DNA from: Cellulomonas sp. WB94
GTDB taxonomy: Bacteria > Actinomycetota > Actinomycetes > Actinomycetales > Cellulomonadaceae
DNA: 64,000 bases
Reading direction: 5' to 3'
Assembly (NCBI RefSeq): GCF_003115775.1
Contig: NZ_QEES01000002.1
Coordinates: forward strand, 372,001 to 436,000
Shown here: positions 32,340-39,896 of the stretch, in pieces
Position numbering within the stretch: position 1 is the stretch's first letter
How the letters are laid out: every line of letters begins with the position of its first letter
The notes under the pieces: model-generated
What the model was told of the DNA's origin: nothing
Seen by the model: the letters and a program-made list of their open reading frames with translations, nothing else
Database searches by the model: none
Position numbers and translations under genes: made by a program

Positions 32340-33457
32340 CGAGTCCCTGCTTCCTTGAGCTCGAGTCGGTAGCCGCGCTTGACCACGGTCCGGATCAGGT
32401 CGCGACCCGCGGTCTCGCGCAGCCGGGCGATCGCGACCTCGGCGGCGTGCGGGTCCTGCGAGACACCGGGCAGGACCGCCAGGACGTCCGAGCGGGGCAC
32501 GACGGCACCCCGCGCGGCCGCCAGCAGCCGCAGCACCTCGAGGCCCGACGGCGACAGTGGCAGCACGCGCCCGTCGAGCACGGCGGCGCCCCGGTGCACC
32601 TGCAGCGCACCGCCGATCGTCTGCAGGGTCTGCAGCCCGCCGTAGTGGGCCACGAGGGTTCGGACGAGCGACCCGAGCCGCCCGCGGTCGGGCACGATCG
32701 GCACGATGCCGCGCTCGATGAGCGGGCGTGCGGTGACTGGTCCGACGGCCGCGGCGACGACCGCGCCGCGGACGAACCGGCGTCGGACCGCTTCGGCGAC
32801 ACCCGCGTCGTCGGCCGCAGCGAGCCATGCCGCGGCACCCGGGGCCGAGGTGAACACGACGGCGTCGATCTCCCCGGCTGCTGTCGCGGTGACCGACGCG
32901 GCGAGCGCCGCCGGGTCGGGGGGCGGACCCCAGCGATACACCACGAGGCTGCGGACGTGCGCGCCCGCGGCCTCGAACGCCTCGTCGAGACCGTCCGCGC
33001 CGGCGCCGTGGTGCTGGACGGCGATCTTGAGCCCGCGCACGCCCTCGTCGAGCAGGACCTGAGCGATCTCGGCGCTGGTCTCGGACTCCGCGACCCAGTC
33101 GGCCTGGAGCCCCGCCGCCTGGATCGCTCCGCGCGCCTTGGGTCCGCGGGCGATGATGCGAGCGGCGGCGAGCGCGGCCGTCAGCTGCTCGCCGAGCCCC
33201 ACGGCGTCGGCCGCCTCGATCCAGCCGCGCAGCCCGATGCCCGTCGTCACGACGACGACGTCGGGCGGGTCGGCGATGAGCGCACGCGTCCCGGCGAGCA
33301 GCGCGGCGTCGTCCTGGTTCGGGATCATGCTGAGCGCGGGCGCGTACCGGATCACGGCACCTCGGCGGGCCAGGGCGGCGCCGAGCTCGCCGGACCGACG
33401 GTCGGCCGTGACGAGCACGACGCAACCCGCCATGACCTGGTCGATGGGTTCGCTCAC
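32336..33457 (-). CDS. nnaR: NnaR-type regulator: HemD-like domain plus OmpR-type winged helix
   Basis: NnaR acts with GlnR to activate nitrate and nitrite assimilation genes in Streptomyces and Mycobacterium. The 373-residue protein has an N-terminal uroporphyrinogen-III synthase-like domain (about 10-260), including VVFTSAPGAAAWLAA. The C-terminal DNA-binding winged helix has GRVLPLSPSGLEVLRLLAA and RTVVKRGYRLEL. It overlaps cysG and the chelatase gene by 4 nt on each side. Whether the HemD domain still makes uroporphyrinogen III, or senses a tetrapyrrole, cannot be decided here. Annotation as plain HemD would miss its regulatory half. Confidence 0.82.
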   Translation of the reverse strand: MSEPIDQVMAGCVVLVTADRRSGELGAALARRGAVIRYAPALSMIPNQDDAALLAGTRALIADPPDVVVVTTGIGLRGWIEAADAVGLGEQLTAALAAARIIARGPKARGAIQAAGLQADWVAESETSAEIAQVLLDEGVRGLKIAVQHHGAGADGLDEAFEAAGAHVRSLVVYRWGPPPDPAALAASVTATAAGEIDAVVFTSAPGAAAWLAAADDAGVAEAVRRRFVRGAVVAAAVGPVTARPLIERGIVPIVPDRGRLGSLVRTLVAHYGGLQTLQTIGGALQVHRGAAVLDGRVLPLSPSGLEVLRLLAAARGAVVPRSDVLAVLPGVSQDPHAAEVAIARLRETAGRDLIRTVVKRGYRLELKEAGTR

Positions 33458-34707
33458 GGCGCCAGTGTGACGCGAACATGTGTCAGGCGCGTGTCGGCCG
33501 GCGCGTCGAGCAGACCTTCGGCCGCGACGGCGCCGAGCACGATGACCGCGGGCGAGCGGACGCCCACCGCCGCGGCGACGGCCGCGATGCGCGCGAGGGG
33601 GGCCCGCGTGACGCGTTGCGCGGCCATCGTCCCGTTCTCCACGATCGCGACGGGCGTCGCGGCGTCGACCCCCGCGGCAAGTGCGGCGTCGGCCATCTCG
33701 GCGAGCAGGCCCACCCCCATGAGGACGACGAGGGTGAGGGTGGACTCCCGGAGCCCGGCGAGCGCGGAGCCCGACAGCGCCTCGTGGCCGTGCACCACCT
33801 GGACGGCTGCGACCGTCCCGCGGTGCGTCAGCGGGATCCCCGCGGCGAGCGGTGCGGCGAACGCGCTGCTGACGCCCGCGACGACCTCGACCGGCACCCC
33901 GGCCGCCCGGCACGCCAGCACCTCCTCGCCGCCCCGGCCGTAGAGGAACGGGTCGCCACCCTTGAGCCGGACGACGCGCTCGCCGCGCTGCGCCCGCTCG
34001 ACCAGGATGCGGTTGATCTCGTCCTGCGGGACCGGGTGGTGACCGGACGTCTTGCCGACGTGGACGACCTCCACATCGCGGGGCAGCTCGGCGAGCACGC
34101 TCGTCGGACCGAGGCGGTCCGTCACGACCACGTCGGCCTCGGCCAGCGCGCGTCGCCCGCGCAGGGTCAGCAGGTCGACCGCGCCGGGTCCACCGCCGAC
34201 GAGGACGACGCTTCCCGTGCCGGGCACGCGCGCCCGCCCGCGGCGCAGGTCGACCCGACCTTCCCGCAGGTGCTCGGCGAGCTGGTCCCGGACGGACGCG
34301 CTGCGGCGCGGGTCGGCCGCTCCCGTCGACACGACCCCGACGAGGACGTCTCCGCTGACGGTCGTCGCGGGGGTGCGCGCCGTCCCGGACGCGGCGTCGC
34401 CGAGGTTGACGCAGAAGATGCGCCGCTCGGACGCCCAGCCGACGACGGCGGCATCTGTAGCGCGGTCCCCCGTCGCCGTCTGCACGAGCCACGCCCCGTC
34501 GAGGTCGTCCGCTGCGACCTCACCCGCCCGCCACTCGACGAGCCCGTCACGAACCAGGTCCGCGAGCTCCTCGCACAGCTGCGGCGCGACGACGAGGACG
34601 CGCGGGGAGTCGACGAGCAACGCCTGGACGCGTCGGGCGGCGACGGGCCCGCCCCCGACGACCACGACGCGACGGCCCGTCAGATCGACCCCCAGGAGCG
34701 AGGTCAT
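33454..34707 (-). CDS. cysG: Siroheme synthase: precorrin-2 dehydrogenase fused to uroporphyrinogen-III methyltransferase
   Basis: This bifunctional enzyme methylates uroporphyrinogen III to precorrin-2 and oxidises it to sirohydrochlorin. In the 417-residue protein, the N-terminal Rossmann part shows RRVVVVGGGPVAARRVQALL and FCVNLGD. The SUMT half begins VVLVGGGPGAVDLLTLRGRRAL and contains RLKGGDPFLYGRGGEE, VVAGVSSAFAAPLAAGIPLT and PVAIVENGTMAAQR. The third (chelatase) activity is supplied by the linked CbiX protein. It overlaps nirD and nnaR by 4 nt each. Confidence 0.9.
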   Translation of the reverse strand: MTSLLGVDLTGRRVVVVGGGPVAARRVQALLVDSPRVLVVAPQLCEELADLVRDGLVEWRAGEVAADDLDGAWLVQTATGDRATDAAVVGWASERRIFCVNLGDAASGTARTPATTVSGDVLVGVVSTGAADPRRSASVRDQLAEHLREGRVDLRRGRARVPGTGSVVLVGGGPGAVDLLTLRGRRALAEADVVVTDRLGPTSVLAELPRDVEVVHVGKTSGHHPVPQDEINRILVERAQRGERVVRLKGGDPFLYGRGGEEVLACRAAGVPVEVVAGVSSAFAAPLAAGIPLTHRGTVAAVQVVHGHEALSGSALAGLRESTLTLVVLMGVGLLAEMADAALAAGVDAATPVAIVENGTMAAQRVTRAPLARIAAVAAAVGVRSPAVIVLGAVAAEGLLDAPADTRLTHVRVTLAP

Positions 34708-35084
34708 CGTGCACCGCCGACGTGCACGACGCCGTCCGTCACGACCACCTGCCAGGTCCGCAGGTCGAGCGGAGCCTTGCCCGCGCCGTCGAGGCACCGG
34801 CCGGTCTGGAGGTCGAAGACCTGCTTGTACATCGGCGAGGTGAGTGTCGGTACGTCGGCGCCGTCGATCGAGCGGGACCCGACGATGCCCCGCGACATGA
34901 CGTGCGCACCGCTGAACGGGTCGAGCTGCTGGACTGCGAGCACGCGGTCGTCGAGGAGGCGCACGAGGGCGACCTGCTCGGAGTCCACGAGCGCCGCCGC
35001 ACCGCGCTCGGGGGCGAGGTCATCGAGCGTGCACACCGCGGTCCACCGGACCGTCGCGGCTGCGAGGTCCGCCGGGGCCGTCAT
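34704..35084 (-). CDS. nirD: Nitrite reductase small subunit NirD
   Basis: NirD is the Rieske-fold partner of NirB in NADH-dependent nitrite reduction to ammonium. The 126-residue protein has the fold's late motif, LTSPMYKQVFDLQTGRCLD, and WTAVCTLDDL at its start. As in most NirD proteins, the CxH pairs that would bind an Fe-S cluster are absent. It overlaps nirB and cysG by 4 nt each. Confidence 0.92.
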   Translation of the reverse strand: MTAPADLAAATVRWTAVCTLDDLAPERGAAALVDSEQVALVRLLDDRVLAVQQLDPFSGAHVMSRGIVGSRSIDGADVPTLTSPMYKQVFDLQTGRCLDGAGKAPLDLRTWQVVVTDGVVHVGGAR

Positions 35085-37732
35085 GACCGCACCGCGAGCG
35101 TCGTGCCGGCGACCAGGACGGCGCCGCCCGTGCCGTCGTCGTGCGCTGCGCGCTCCGCCGCCGTGGCCGGGCGGGCCTGCCCGCGTTCCTCGACGTAGGC
35201 GAGCGACGGGTCGGGGGTCGTCGGGGCGTTGACGAAGGACGCGAAGCGCAGCAGCTTCTCGGGGTCGTCGAGCGTCGCGCCCCACTCGTCCTCATAGGTG
35301 TCGACGTGCTGGGTCATCTGCGCGTCGAGATCCGCCGCGATCCCGAGCGAGTCCTCGAGCACCACCGCGCGGACCCCGTCGAGCCCGCCCTCGACGTCGT
35401 CGATCCAGGGTGCGGTCCGCTGGAGGCGGTCGGCCGTGCGCACGTAGTACATGAGGAAGCGGTCGACCGTGCGGATGAGGGTCTCGGTGTCGAGGTCCTC
35501 GGCGAGCAGCTGCGCGTGACGTGGCGTGAAGCCGCCGTTGCCTCCCACGTAGAGGTTCCAGCCCTTGTCGGTCGCGATGATGCCGACGTCCTTGCCGCGG
35601 GCCTCCGCGCACTCGCGCGCGCAGCCGGACACCCCGAGCTTGATCTTGTGGGGCGAGCGCAGGCCGCGGTACCGCAGCTCGAGCTCGACCGCGAGCGCCG
35701 CGGAGTCCTGCACCCCGAAGCGGCACCATGCCGAGCCGACGCACGACTTCACGGTCCGCAGCGACTTGCCGTAGGCGTGGCCCGACTCGAAGCCCGCGTC
35801 GACCAGACGGCGCCAGATCCCGGGCAGCTGGTCGATCCGCGCCCCGAACATGTCGATCCGCTGACCGCCCGTGATCTTCGTGTACAACCCGTAGTCGAGG
35901 GCGACCTGGCCGATCGCGAGCAGCCCCTCGGGAGTGACCTCGCCGCCCGGGATCCGGGGGACGACCGAGTACGAGCCGTCCTTCTGCAGGTTGGCCATGA
36001 CGTGGTCGTTCGTGTCCTGCAGCGTGGCGCGCTCACCCTCGAGCACGTGGGCGGGTGCCGTCGTCGCGAGGATCGACGCGACGACGGGCTTGCACACGTC
36101 GCAGCCGCGCGCGTCGGGGCGGGTTCCGAACCGGCGCATGACCTCGCTGAACGACGTGATCCCGGTGACCCGGACCGCGTCGTACAGCTGCGCCCGGGAC
36201 ATGTCGACGTGCTCGCACAGCGCTCGGCTGACCGTGACGCCGGCCTTCTCGAGCTCGGCGGTCATGAGCTTCTTGACGAGCGGGACGCACGAGCCGCAGC
36301 TCGTCCCGGCCTTGGTGCAGGCCTTGACGCCCGGCAGGTCGGTGCAGTCGTGGTCGGTGACGGCCGCGCGGATCGTGCCCGCCGTGACGTTGTTGCACGA
36401 GCACACGGTCGCGTCGTCGGGCAGCTCGAGGCGCACCTCGCCGGAGGTCTGGGGCAGGAGGTAGGCCGCGGGGTCGCCGGGCAGCTCGCGACCCAGCATG
36501 GGCCGCAGCGACGCGTACTCCGACGCGTCCCCCACGAGCACCCCGCCGAGCAGGGTCCGGGCGTCGTCCGAAAGCACGAGCTTCTTGTAGACGCCGCCCA
36601 CCGGGTCGGCCCACACGATCTCGAGGGCGCCGGGGGTCCGCGCGAACGCGTCGCCGAAGCTCGCGACGTCGACGCCGGCGAGCTTGAGCTTCGTCGCGGT
36701 GTCCGCTCCCGGGAACGTCGCCGCACCGCCGAGGAGCCGGTCGACGACCACCTCGGCCATCGCGTAGCCCGGGGCGACGAGACCGATGCATGCGCCCTGG
36801 ATGCACGCGACCTCGCCCGCCGCCGAGATCGCGGGGTCGGCGCTCAGGCACGTGTCGTCGACGACGACGCCGCCGCGCGGACCGGCGTCCAGGCCGGCCG
36901 CCCGGGCGAGCTCGTCGCGCGGGGTGACGCCCGTCGCGACGACGACGACGTCGACGTCGAGCCGTCCCCCGTCCGCGAACTCGAGGCGCCCCACGGCCCC
37001 CTGCCGGTTCGGCCGCATGTGCGTCGTCGCGGTGTCGACTCGCACCGCGACCCCGAGCTGGTTGATGAGCCGCCGCAGCGCCTGGCCGCCACCCAGGTCG
37101 ACCTGGGCCGACATGAGGTGCGAGCCGAACTGGATGACCGTGCTCCGTGCGCCGAGCGCCTGCAGCGCGCCGGCCGCCTCGAGCCCGAGCAGCCCGCCGC
37201 CGATGACCGCCCCGCGCACCGGCCGCCCCCAGCGCTGCGCCTGCTCCTCGACCCAGCCGCGCAGAGCCGCGACGTCGTCAAGCGTGCGGTACACGAACAC
37301 GCCGGGCAGGTCGTTGCCCGGGATGGGCGGCATGGACGCGCTCGAACCCGTGGCGAGGACGAGGTGGTCGTAGCGCCACGACCGCCCGCTCGCCGTGGTC
37401 ACCGTCTGGCTCTCCCGGTCGATGCCGACGGCTGCGTCGCCGCGCACGAGCCGGACCAGCGGGTCGGCCCACAGCGACTCGTCACCGAGCGCGAGGTCGC
37501 TCGCGCGGCGGCCCGAGAAGTAGCTCGTCAGCGCCACGCGGTCGTACGGCGCGCGCGGCTCCTCCGCGAGGACCGTCACCCGCCAGGCGCCCGCGGCATC
37601 CCGGGCCCGCAACGCCTCCACGAGCCGCTGGGCGACCATGCCGCCGCCGACCACGAGAAGCTGACGCGGCCCCTGCGGGGACGACGTCAGGTCGGGCGGG
37701 GCGGGGCGGTCGGTCGGGTCGTTCGCGTCCAT
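35081..37732 (-). CDS. nirB: Assimilatory nitrite reductase [NAD(P)H] large subunit NirB
   Basis: NirB reduces nitrite to ammonium with six electrons from NAD(P)H. The 883-residue protein has an N-terminal FAD/NAD module with LLVVGGGMVAQRLVEAL (about 25) and GAVIGGGLLGLEAAGALQAL (about 150). A BFD-like [2Fe-2S] domain shows CSCNNV and CGSCVP (about 435-475). The nitrite/sulfite reductase domain shows SCVGSAWCRFGVQD and LGVSGCARECAEA, whose four cysteines bind the [4Fe-4S]-siroheme centre. The ATG at 37732 was chosen because promoter elements lie just upstream. The frame beyond it crosses them. It leads a five-gene chain of 4-nt overlaps. Confidence 0.94.
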   Translation of the reverse strand: MDANDPTDRPAPPDLTSSPQGPRQLLVVGGGMVAQRLVEALRARDAAGAWRVTVLAEEPRAPYDRVALTSYFSGRRASDLALGDESLWADPLVRLVRGDAAVGIDRESQTVTTASGRSWRYDHLVLATGSSASMPPIPGNDLPGVFVYRTLDDVAALRGWVEEQAQRWGRPVRGAVIGGGLLGLEAAGALQALGARSTVIQFGSHLMSAQVDLGGGQALRRLINQLGVAVRVDTATTHMRPNRQGAVGRLEFADGGRLDVDVVVVATGVTPRDELARAAGLDAGPRGGVVVDDTCLSADPAISAAGEVACIQGACIGLVAPGYAMAEVVVDRLLGGAATFPGADTATKLKLAGVDVASFGDAFARTPGALEIVWADPVGGVYKKLVLSDDARTLLGGVLVGDASEYASLRPMLGRELPGDPAAYLLPQTSGEVRLELPDDATVCSCNNVTAGTIRAAVTDHDCTDLPGVKACTKAGTSCGSCVPLVKKLMTAELEKAGVTVSRALCEHVDMSRAQLYDAVRVTGITSFSEVMRRFGTRPDARGCDVCKPVVASILATTAPAHVLEGERATLQDTNDHVMANLQKDGSYSVVPRIPGGEVTPEGLLAIGQVALDYGLYTKITGGQRIDMFGARIDQLPGIWRRLVDAGFESGHAYGKSLRTVKSCVGSAWCRFGVQDSAALAVELELRYRGLRSPHKIKLGVSGCARECAEARGKDVGIIATDKGWNLYVGGNGGFTPRHAQLLAEDLDTETLIRTVDRFLMYYVRTADRLQRTAPWIDDVEGGLDGVRAVVLEDSLGIAADLDAQMTQHVDTYEDEWGATLDDPEKLLRFASFVNAPTTPDPSLAYVEERGQARPATAAERAAHDDGTGGAVLVAGTTLAVRS

Positions 37733-37769
37733 CGTCAGCTCCGGGGTGGGGAGGGGTGGGCTCGCGACC

Positions 37770-37775
37770 ACGCTA
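37770..37775 (-). promoter_or_regulatory. nirB: -10 element of nirB operon (TAGCGT)
   Basis: Minus-strand TAGCGT lies 37 nt before the nirB ATG. GlnR-like half-sites sit immediately upstream, overlapping the -35 position. Confidence 0.45.
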
Positions 37776-37785
37776 GGGACCGCGT

Positions 37786-37824
37786 GTTTCGATCGGTGTC
37801 GCCGCCCCGTTTCCCCTCGGGAAC
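37786..37824 (-). promoter_or_regulatory. GlnR-like box upstream of nirB
   Basis: Read on the minus strand, GTTCC-N6-GAAAC (37824-37809) is followed by GCGAC-N7-GAAAC ending at 37786. The known GlnR box is GTnAC-N6-GAAAC repeated. Both GAAAC halves are perfect, the GTnAC halves are degenerate, and the second spacer is one base long. Confidence 0.45.
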
Positions 37825-37889
37825 GGTCTGCGCACACCGAGGGATCGCCGGGTGTGAGTCCCGGGGTGCCGGTCGTCGGACCCACCCGC

Positions 37890-37895
37890 CATGCT
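37890..37895 (+). promoter_or_regulatory. Possible -10 of DUF1697 gene (CATGCT)
   Basis: CATGCT, 6 nt, then ATG at 37902. No Shine-Dalgarno. Confidence 0.35.
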
Positions 37896-37901
37896 GAGGC
37901 C

Positions 37902-38480
37902 ATGACATCGGCCGTCGCCCTGCTGCGGGGCATCAACGTGGGCGGGAACCACAAGGTCCCCATGGCCGAGCTCCGGGCGACCGTCGAGGCCGCCGGCCAC
38001 ACCCGCGTGGCGACGCTGCTGAACAGCGGCAACGTGGTGCTCACGCTGCGGGACGGCGGCGGCGGGCCGGGCACCACGAGCCGGGCCACCGACGTCCACG
38101 TGAGCCTGGCCGCCGAGGTCGCGGACGGCCTGCGCGAGCGGCTCGGTCTCGACGTCGACGTCGTCGTGCGCACGCGGGCCGAGATCGACGCGGTGATCGA
38201 CGCGAACCCGTTCCCCGCGGCCGCGCGCGACGACCCGGCGCACCTCATCGTCATGTTCCACGCGACCCCGGTGAGCGTCGACCCGGGGTCCGACGTGGCC
38301 GCGCACGGCCGCGAGCAGATCGCCTGGGCGGGTGCCGACGCCTACGTGCACTACCCGGACGGCATCGGGCGCTCCACGCTCACACCGGCCGTGCTCACCC
38401 GGGCCGCGGGCCAGGCCGGGACCGGCCGGAACTGGCGCACGGTCCTCGCGCTGCGCGACCTGCTCCACGACCGCGACTGA
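37902..38480 (+). CDS. DUF1697 family protein
   Basis: DUF1697 proteins are small soluble proteins of unknown function. The 192-residue product has the family start, AVALLRGINVGGNHKVPMAEL, the following TLLNSGNVVLT strand, the central VVVRTRAEIDAVIDANPFP, and the C-terminal GRNWRTVLALRDLL. It is divergent from nirB but unlikely to be functionally linked. A hairpin overlaps its stop codon. Confidence 0.85.
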   Translation: MTSAVALLRGINVGGNHKVPMAELRATVEAAGHTRVATLLNSGNVVLTLRDGGGGPGTTSRATDVHVSLAAEVADGLRERLGLDVDVVVRTRAEIDAVIDANPFPAAARDDPAHLIVMFHATPVSVDPGSDVAAHGREQIAWAGADAYVHYPDGIGRSTLTPAVLTRAAGQAGTGRNWRTVLALRDLLHDRD

Positions 38481-38502
38481 CGGCCTCGACCGCGGCCGTC
38501 AG
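38477..38502 (+). terminator. Hairpin overlapping the DUF1697 stop
   Basis: CTGACGGC (38477-38484) pairs with GCCGTCAG (38495-38502) around a 10-nt loop. The left arm includes the TGA stop. Confidence 0.45.
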
Positions 38503-38549
38503 CCCGACCGCGGCCGCCTGCCGGCCCCCACGACGGGCGCCGGCCCCGC

Positions 38550-38555
38550 TACGTT
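38550..38555 (+). promoter_or_regulatory. -10 element of HIT gene, leaderless (TACGTT)
   Basis: TACGTT, 6 nt, then ATG at 38562, no Shine-Dalgarno. Confidence 0.5.
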
Positions 38556-38561
38556 GGCGTC

Positions 38562-39008
38562 ATGACGACGCTCTTCACGAAGATCATCGACGGCGCGATC
38601 CCCGGCCGGTTCGTGTGGGCCGACGACCTGGTCGTCGCGTTCCTGACGATCGAGCCGATCACCGACGGCCACACCCTCGTCGTCCCGCGGGCGGAGATCG
38701 AGCAGCTGACCGACGCCCCCGACGACCTCCTCGCGCACCTCATCTCGGTCACCAAGACGATCGGGCTCGCGCAGCGGGCCGCATGGGACGCCCCCCGGGC
38801 GGCCGTCCTCGTCGCGGGCTTCGAGATCCCCCATCTGCACGTGCACGTCCTGCCGGCCTGGGACGAGGCGAGCCTGACGTTCGCGAACGCTCGGCATGGT
38901 GTGCCGGGGCCCGAGCTCGACGCCGCCAGTGAGCGCCTGCGGGCTGCGCTGCGAACGGCCGGTCACGCTGCGCAGGTCCCGGCCGCGCTGGGCTCGCCCG
39001 CGCTCTGA
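38562..39008 (+). CDS. HIT-family nucleotide-binding protein
   Basis: HIT proteins hydrolyse or transfer nucleotide phosphoramidates and dinucleotides. The 148-residue protein has the triad motif HLHVHVLP near residue 91 and the N-terminal FTKIIDGAIPGRFVWADD, with LVVPRAEIEQLTD in between. This is the Hint-like branch. The substrate cannot be told. Confidence 0.9.
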   Translation: MTTLFTKIIDGAIPGRFVWADDLVVAFLTIEPITDGHTLVVPRAEIEQLTDAPDDLLAHLISVTKTIGLAQRAAWDAPRAAVLVAGFEIPHLHVHVLPAWDEASLTFANARHGVPGPELDAASERLRAALRTAGHAAQVPAALGSPAL

Positions 39009-39027
39009 CGCACCCCGGACCGGTCGA

Positions 39028-39843
39028 TCAGGCGGCGGGGTCGTCCGGTCCGTCGGTCACCAGACGCAGGACCCGGGCGTCCGCCGCGACGATCCGGTCG
39101 GCCGCGGCCAGGAGCGAGTCCGGGGTGTCCGCTCCCGCCCGCATGAACCGGCCCGACAGTGCATCGAGGCGTCCCTCACCGACCGCGACGACCAGGTCGG
39201 CGACTGCCTCGACCGGGGTCCACTGGGTCCGACCTTCGTGCATCACCATCCCGGCGGTCATGTCGGTCGCGACCACCCCGGGGGCCACGTCGAACACCCG
39301 CAGCCCGGCCGCGCGGTACTGGTGGTCGAGGAGCCGCGTGAACCGCGAGAGCGCACCCTTGCTGATCCCGTAGCCCGTGCTGGTGCCCGTGGCGCGGTGC
39401 GCCGACCCGGAGCTGAGGTTGACGACCCGCCCCCCGCCGCGCGCGAGCATGCCGGGCAGCACCGCGTGCGTGACGAGCATCGGGCCCCGCACGTTGGTCT
39501 CGATGACCCGCCAGGCGTCGGCGACGTCGTCCGCCGCGAACGGCAGCTCCGCGCGCTCGACGACTCCCGCGTTGTTGACGAGCAGGCCCAGGCCGCCGAG
39601 CTCACGCTCGATCGAGGCGACCGCCGCTGCGACAGCCTCCGGGTCGACGAGGTCGCCGTCCGCGACCGCGACGCGGATCGACGGGTTGGCCGCACGGCAG
39701 TCGGCCGCGGCCGCGTCGAGGTGCGCGCGGGTCCGCCCCACGAGTCCGACGGACCATCCGGCGCTGGCCAGGCCGAGCGCGATGCCCCGGCCGATGCCGC
39801 GGCCCGCGCCGGTGACCAGAGCTGTACGAGGAAGGGTGCTCAT
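39028..39843 (-). CDS. Short-chain dehydrogenase/reductase (SDR)
   Basis: A classical SDR of 271 residues. The NAD(P)-binding motif is TGAGRGIGRGIA (residues 11-22), followed by LVNNAGV. The catalytic Ser lies in VVNLSSGSA and the Tyr-Lys pair in GYGISKGAL. Arg in VGLVGRTR after strand 2 hints at NADP preference. The C-terminal region AGADTPDSLLAAADRI is typical of uncharacterised actinobacterial SDRs. The substrate is unknown. TAGCGT lies exactly 6 nt before the ATG. Confidence 0.87.
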   Translation of the reverse strand: MSTLPRTALVTGAGRGIGRGIALGLASAGWSVGLVGRTRAHLDAAAADCRAANPSIRVAVADGDLVDPEAVAAAVASIERELGGLGLLVNNAGVVERAELPFAADDVADAWRVIETNVRGPMLVTHAVLPGMLARGGGRVVNLSSGSAHRATGTSTGYGISKGALSRFTRLLDHQYRAAGLRVFDVAPGVVATDMTAGMVMHEGRTQWTPVEAVADLVVAVGEGRLDALSGRFMRAGADTPDSLLAAADRIVAADARVLRLVTDGPDDPAA

Positions 39844-39849
39844 GCCCCC

Positions 39850-39855
39850 ACGCTA
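39850..39855 (-). promoter_or_regulatory. -10 element of SDR gene, leaderless (TAGCGT)
   Basis: Minus-strand TAGCGT, 6 nt, then ATG at 39843. Confidence 0.5.
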
Positions 39856-39884
39856 CCGACGCGACGCGACGGACCGGCCGACCG

Positions 39885-39890
39885 CATACT
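39885..39890 (+). promoter_or_regulatory. -10 element of molybdoenzyme gene, leaderless (CATACT)
   Basis: CATACT, 6 nt, then GTG at 39897. It lies only 30 nt from the divergent SDR -10. Confidence 0.4.
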
Positions 39891-39896
39891 CGAGGG

